Source: a virus. From it: a stretch of DNA of 53,873 bases. Both the position numbers and the translations under genes were made by a program. Below are positions 53,152 to 53,873 of the stretch, piece after piece. How positions within the stretch are numbered: the stretch's first letter is position 1; the number at the start of each line of letters is the position of its first letter. The notes beneath the pieces were generated by a model, which was not told where the DNA came from, did not search any database, and saw only the letters and a list, made by a program, of their open reading frames with translations. The stretch spans positions 1 to 53,873 of the IMG/VR virus record IMGVR_UViG_3300025131_008632. One strand, 5' to 3'.

Positions 53152-53181
53152 ATTTTAACAAAAAAACGTAGTATTTATCAA
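53152..53181 (-). promoter_or_regulatory. Possible promoter (or T4-late-like element) before the aminotransferase
   Basis: On the minus strand TTGATA (53181-53176), an 18-base spacer and TAAAAT (53157-53152) lie in the 61-base gap. Overlapping the -35 is GATAAATA (53179-53172), seven of eight bases of the T4 late consensus TATAAATA. Either reading gives an entry point for the sugar genes; the sequence is AT-rich, so confidence is modest. Confidence 0.38.
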
Positions 53182-53190
53182 AATTTATTT

Positions 53191-53873
53191 TTAGATAAGA
53201 ATCTTCAAAAGATTAGCAGCACTATCATAACTATTTGTAGGCCCGTTCTCAATAATGTGTTTCCATTGAGTAATATAAGAGTTTTCAATATCATTGGCTG
53301 TAATAACTTGTCTATGGATATGGCCACTACTATCTACGCATTCAAAATGCCTGATATAGTCTCTGCTACTATATGATAGACAAAAGTTTACTAATTTATT
53401 CTCATATTCCCACGTTATAAATGCAGAGTCACTTGCATCATTTGTAATATTGTCAAACAGCTTCTTTTCAAAATTTTTGTGACTTATAGGTAGCCCTAGT
53501 ATGGACATTACATAATCAGGCTCGTGGATAAAGTCTAGTATAACACCGCCGCCTTGATTTTTATTTGCACTGTATGAGTCTAAGTGATCTGTGTTTGGTC
53601 GCCACTTTGGCAAATACGACATTGAAACAATATTGATTATTCTGCTATTTTTTGACAGTTTTTTAATATTCTTGCAAGCTTCTGTAAATCTAATATTGCA
53701 TCCCACATGAACTTTTTTAAAATCAATCTTATCTCTGTAATTTTCAATTCTTTCAATTGATGTGTCAAGTGGCTTCTCAATGAATATTAAATCTTTGATG
53801 TTTTTAAATTTAGATGCAACTTCTAAGTGCGAAGCGCTAGGTGTGCAGACTACAAGTATATTAAAATGATCTT
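53191..53873 (-). CDS. Gfo/Idh/MocA-family oxidoreductase, partial (runs off the right edge)
   Basis: This frame is open to the edge (226 residues visible, first full codon at 53871); the N-terminal Rossmann loop lies outside. Visible parts: VVCTPSASHLEVA, then the family hallmark IEKPLD with the catalytic Lys, VGCNIRF, and GGGVILDFIHEPDY, whose Asp and His match the D-x-x-x-H catalytic pair. The C-terminus is a standard alpha/beta fold. Family members oxidise or reduce a hydroxyl on nucleotide sugars or free sugars with NAD(P). In this cluster it probably makes the keto-sugar for the aminotransferase next to it. The GTG at 53706 is internal, not the start. Confidence 0.88.
   Translation of the reverse strand, partial: DHFNILVVCTPSASHLEVASKFKNIKDLIFIEKPLDTSIERIENYRDKIDFKKVHVGCNIRFTEACKNIKKLSKNSRIINIVSMSYLPKWRPNTDHLDSYSANKNQGGGVILDFIHEPDYVMSILGLPISHKNFEKKLFDNITNDASDSAFITWEYENKLVNFCLSYSSRDYIRHFECVDSSGHIHRQVITANDIENSYITQWKHIIENGPTNSYDSAANLLKILI

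Noticed and set aside
53191-53706. A 171-residue gene starting at GTG 53706
   Set aside because: The frame continues upstream to the window edge with VVCTPSASH and the IEKP motif, so this is an internal codon.
1-53873. Many plus-strand open frames of 60-230 codons
   Set aside because: All lie opposite or within long minus-strand genes with conserved motifs, lack ribosome sites and have no family features; they are shadows.

Overview
The window is a 53.9-kb piece of a tailed-phage genome. It is AT-rich, every supported gene lies on the minus strand, and genes are packed with ATGA, TAATG or TAGTG stop/start overlaps. The phage type follows from a contractile-tail baseplate set (gp25-like, gp6/baseplate-J-like, gp5-like OB-fold protein), a gp55-like late sigma factor, a primase, a RuvC-like resolvase and Mre11/Rad50-like recombination functions. 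I read it as a large T4-related myovirus, probably marine or environmental. The host cannot be told from this window. Transcription runs from high to low coordinates.

In transcription order, the right end (about 46.3-53.9 kb) is a sugar-metabolism block: a Gfo/Idh/MocA oxidoreductase (cut by the window edge), a class III PLP aminotransferase, a SAM-methyltransferase-like protein, an N-acetylneuraminate-synthase (NeuB) homologue, a formyltransferase-like protein, a PIG-L/LmbE deacetylase, a GNAT acetyltransferase and a short nucleotide-sugar dehydrogenase. Together they look like part of a pathway for a nonulosonic (sialic-acid-like) or other modified amino sugar. A Cas4/AddB-like PD-(D/E)XK nuclease with its own strong sigma70-type promoter follows, then two GT4 glycosyltransferases (43.8-46.3 kb).

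From 43.8 to 37.1 kb come a small membrane protein, the late sigma factor, a small helical protein, the OB-fold baseplate protein, three small or unknown proteins, gp25 and gp6. From 37.1 down to 5.4 kb there are eleven mostly giant structural genes. They carry LamG/concanavalin-like folds, fibronectin-III-like folds, tail-fibre repeats and, in the 2146-residue protein, an N-terminal Hint (intein/hedgehog-type) autoprocessing domain. Two of these proteins share a C-terminal module and two others share an N-terminal module.

The left end (0-5.4 kb) holds replication and recombination genes: a RuvC-like resolvase, a DnaG-type primase, a small acidic protein, a natural SbcD-SbcC (gp47-gp46) fusion and a partial zinc-ribbon protein.

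The strongest candidates for something new are the Hint domain in a giant virion protein, which lacks the +1 nucleophile for splicing, and the phage-borne glycan block with adjoining glycosyltransferases. No rRNA, tRNA, CRISPR array, insertion sequence or integrase was seen, and no gene-free stretch exceeds 300 bases.
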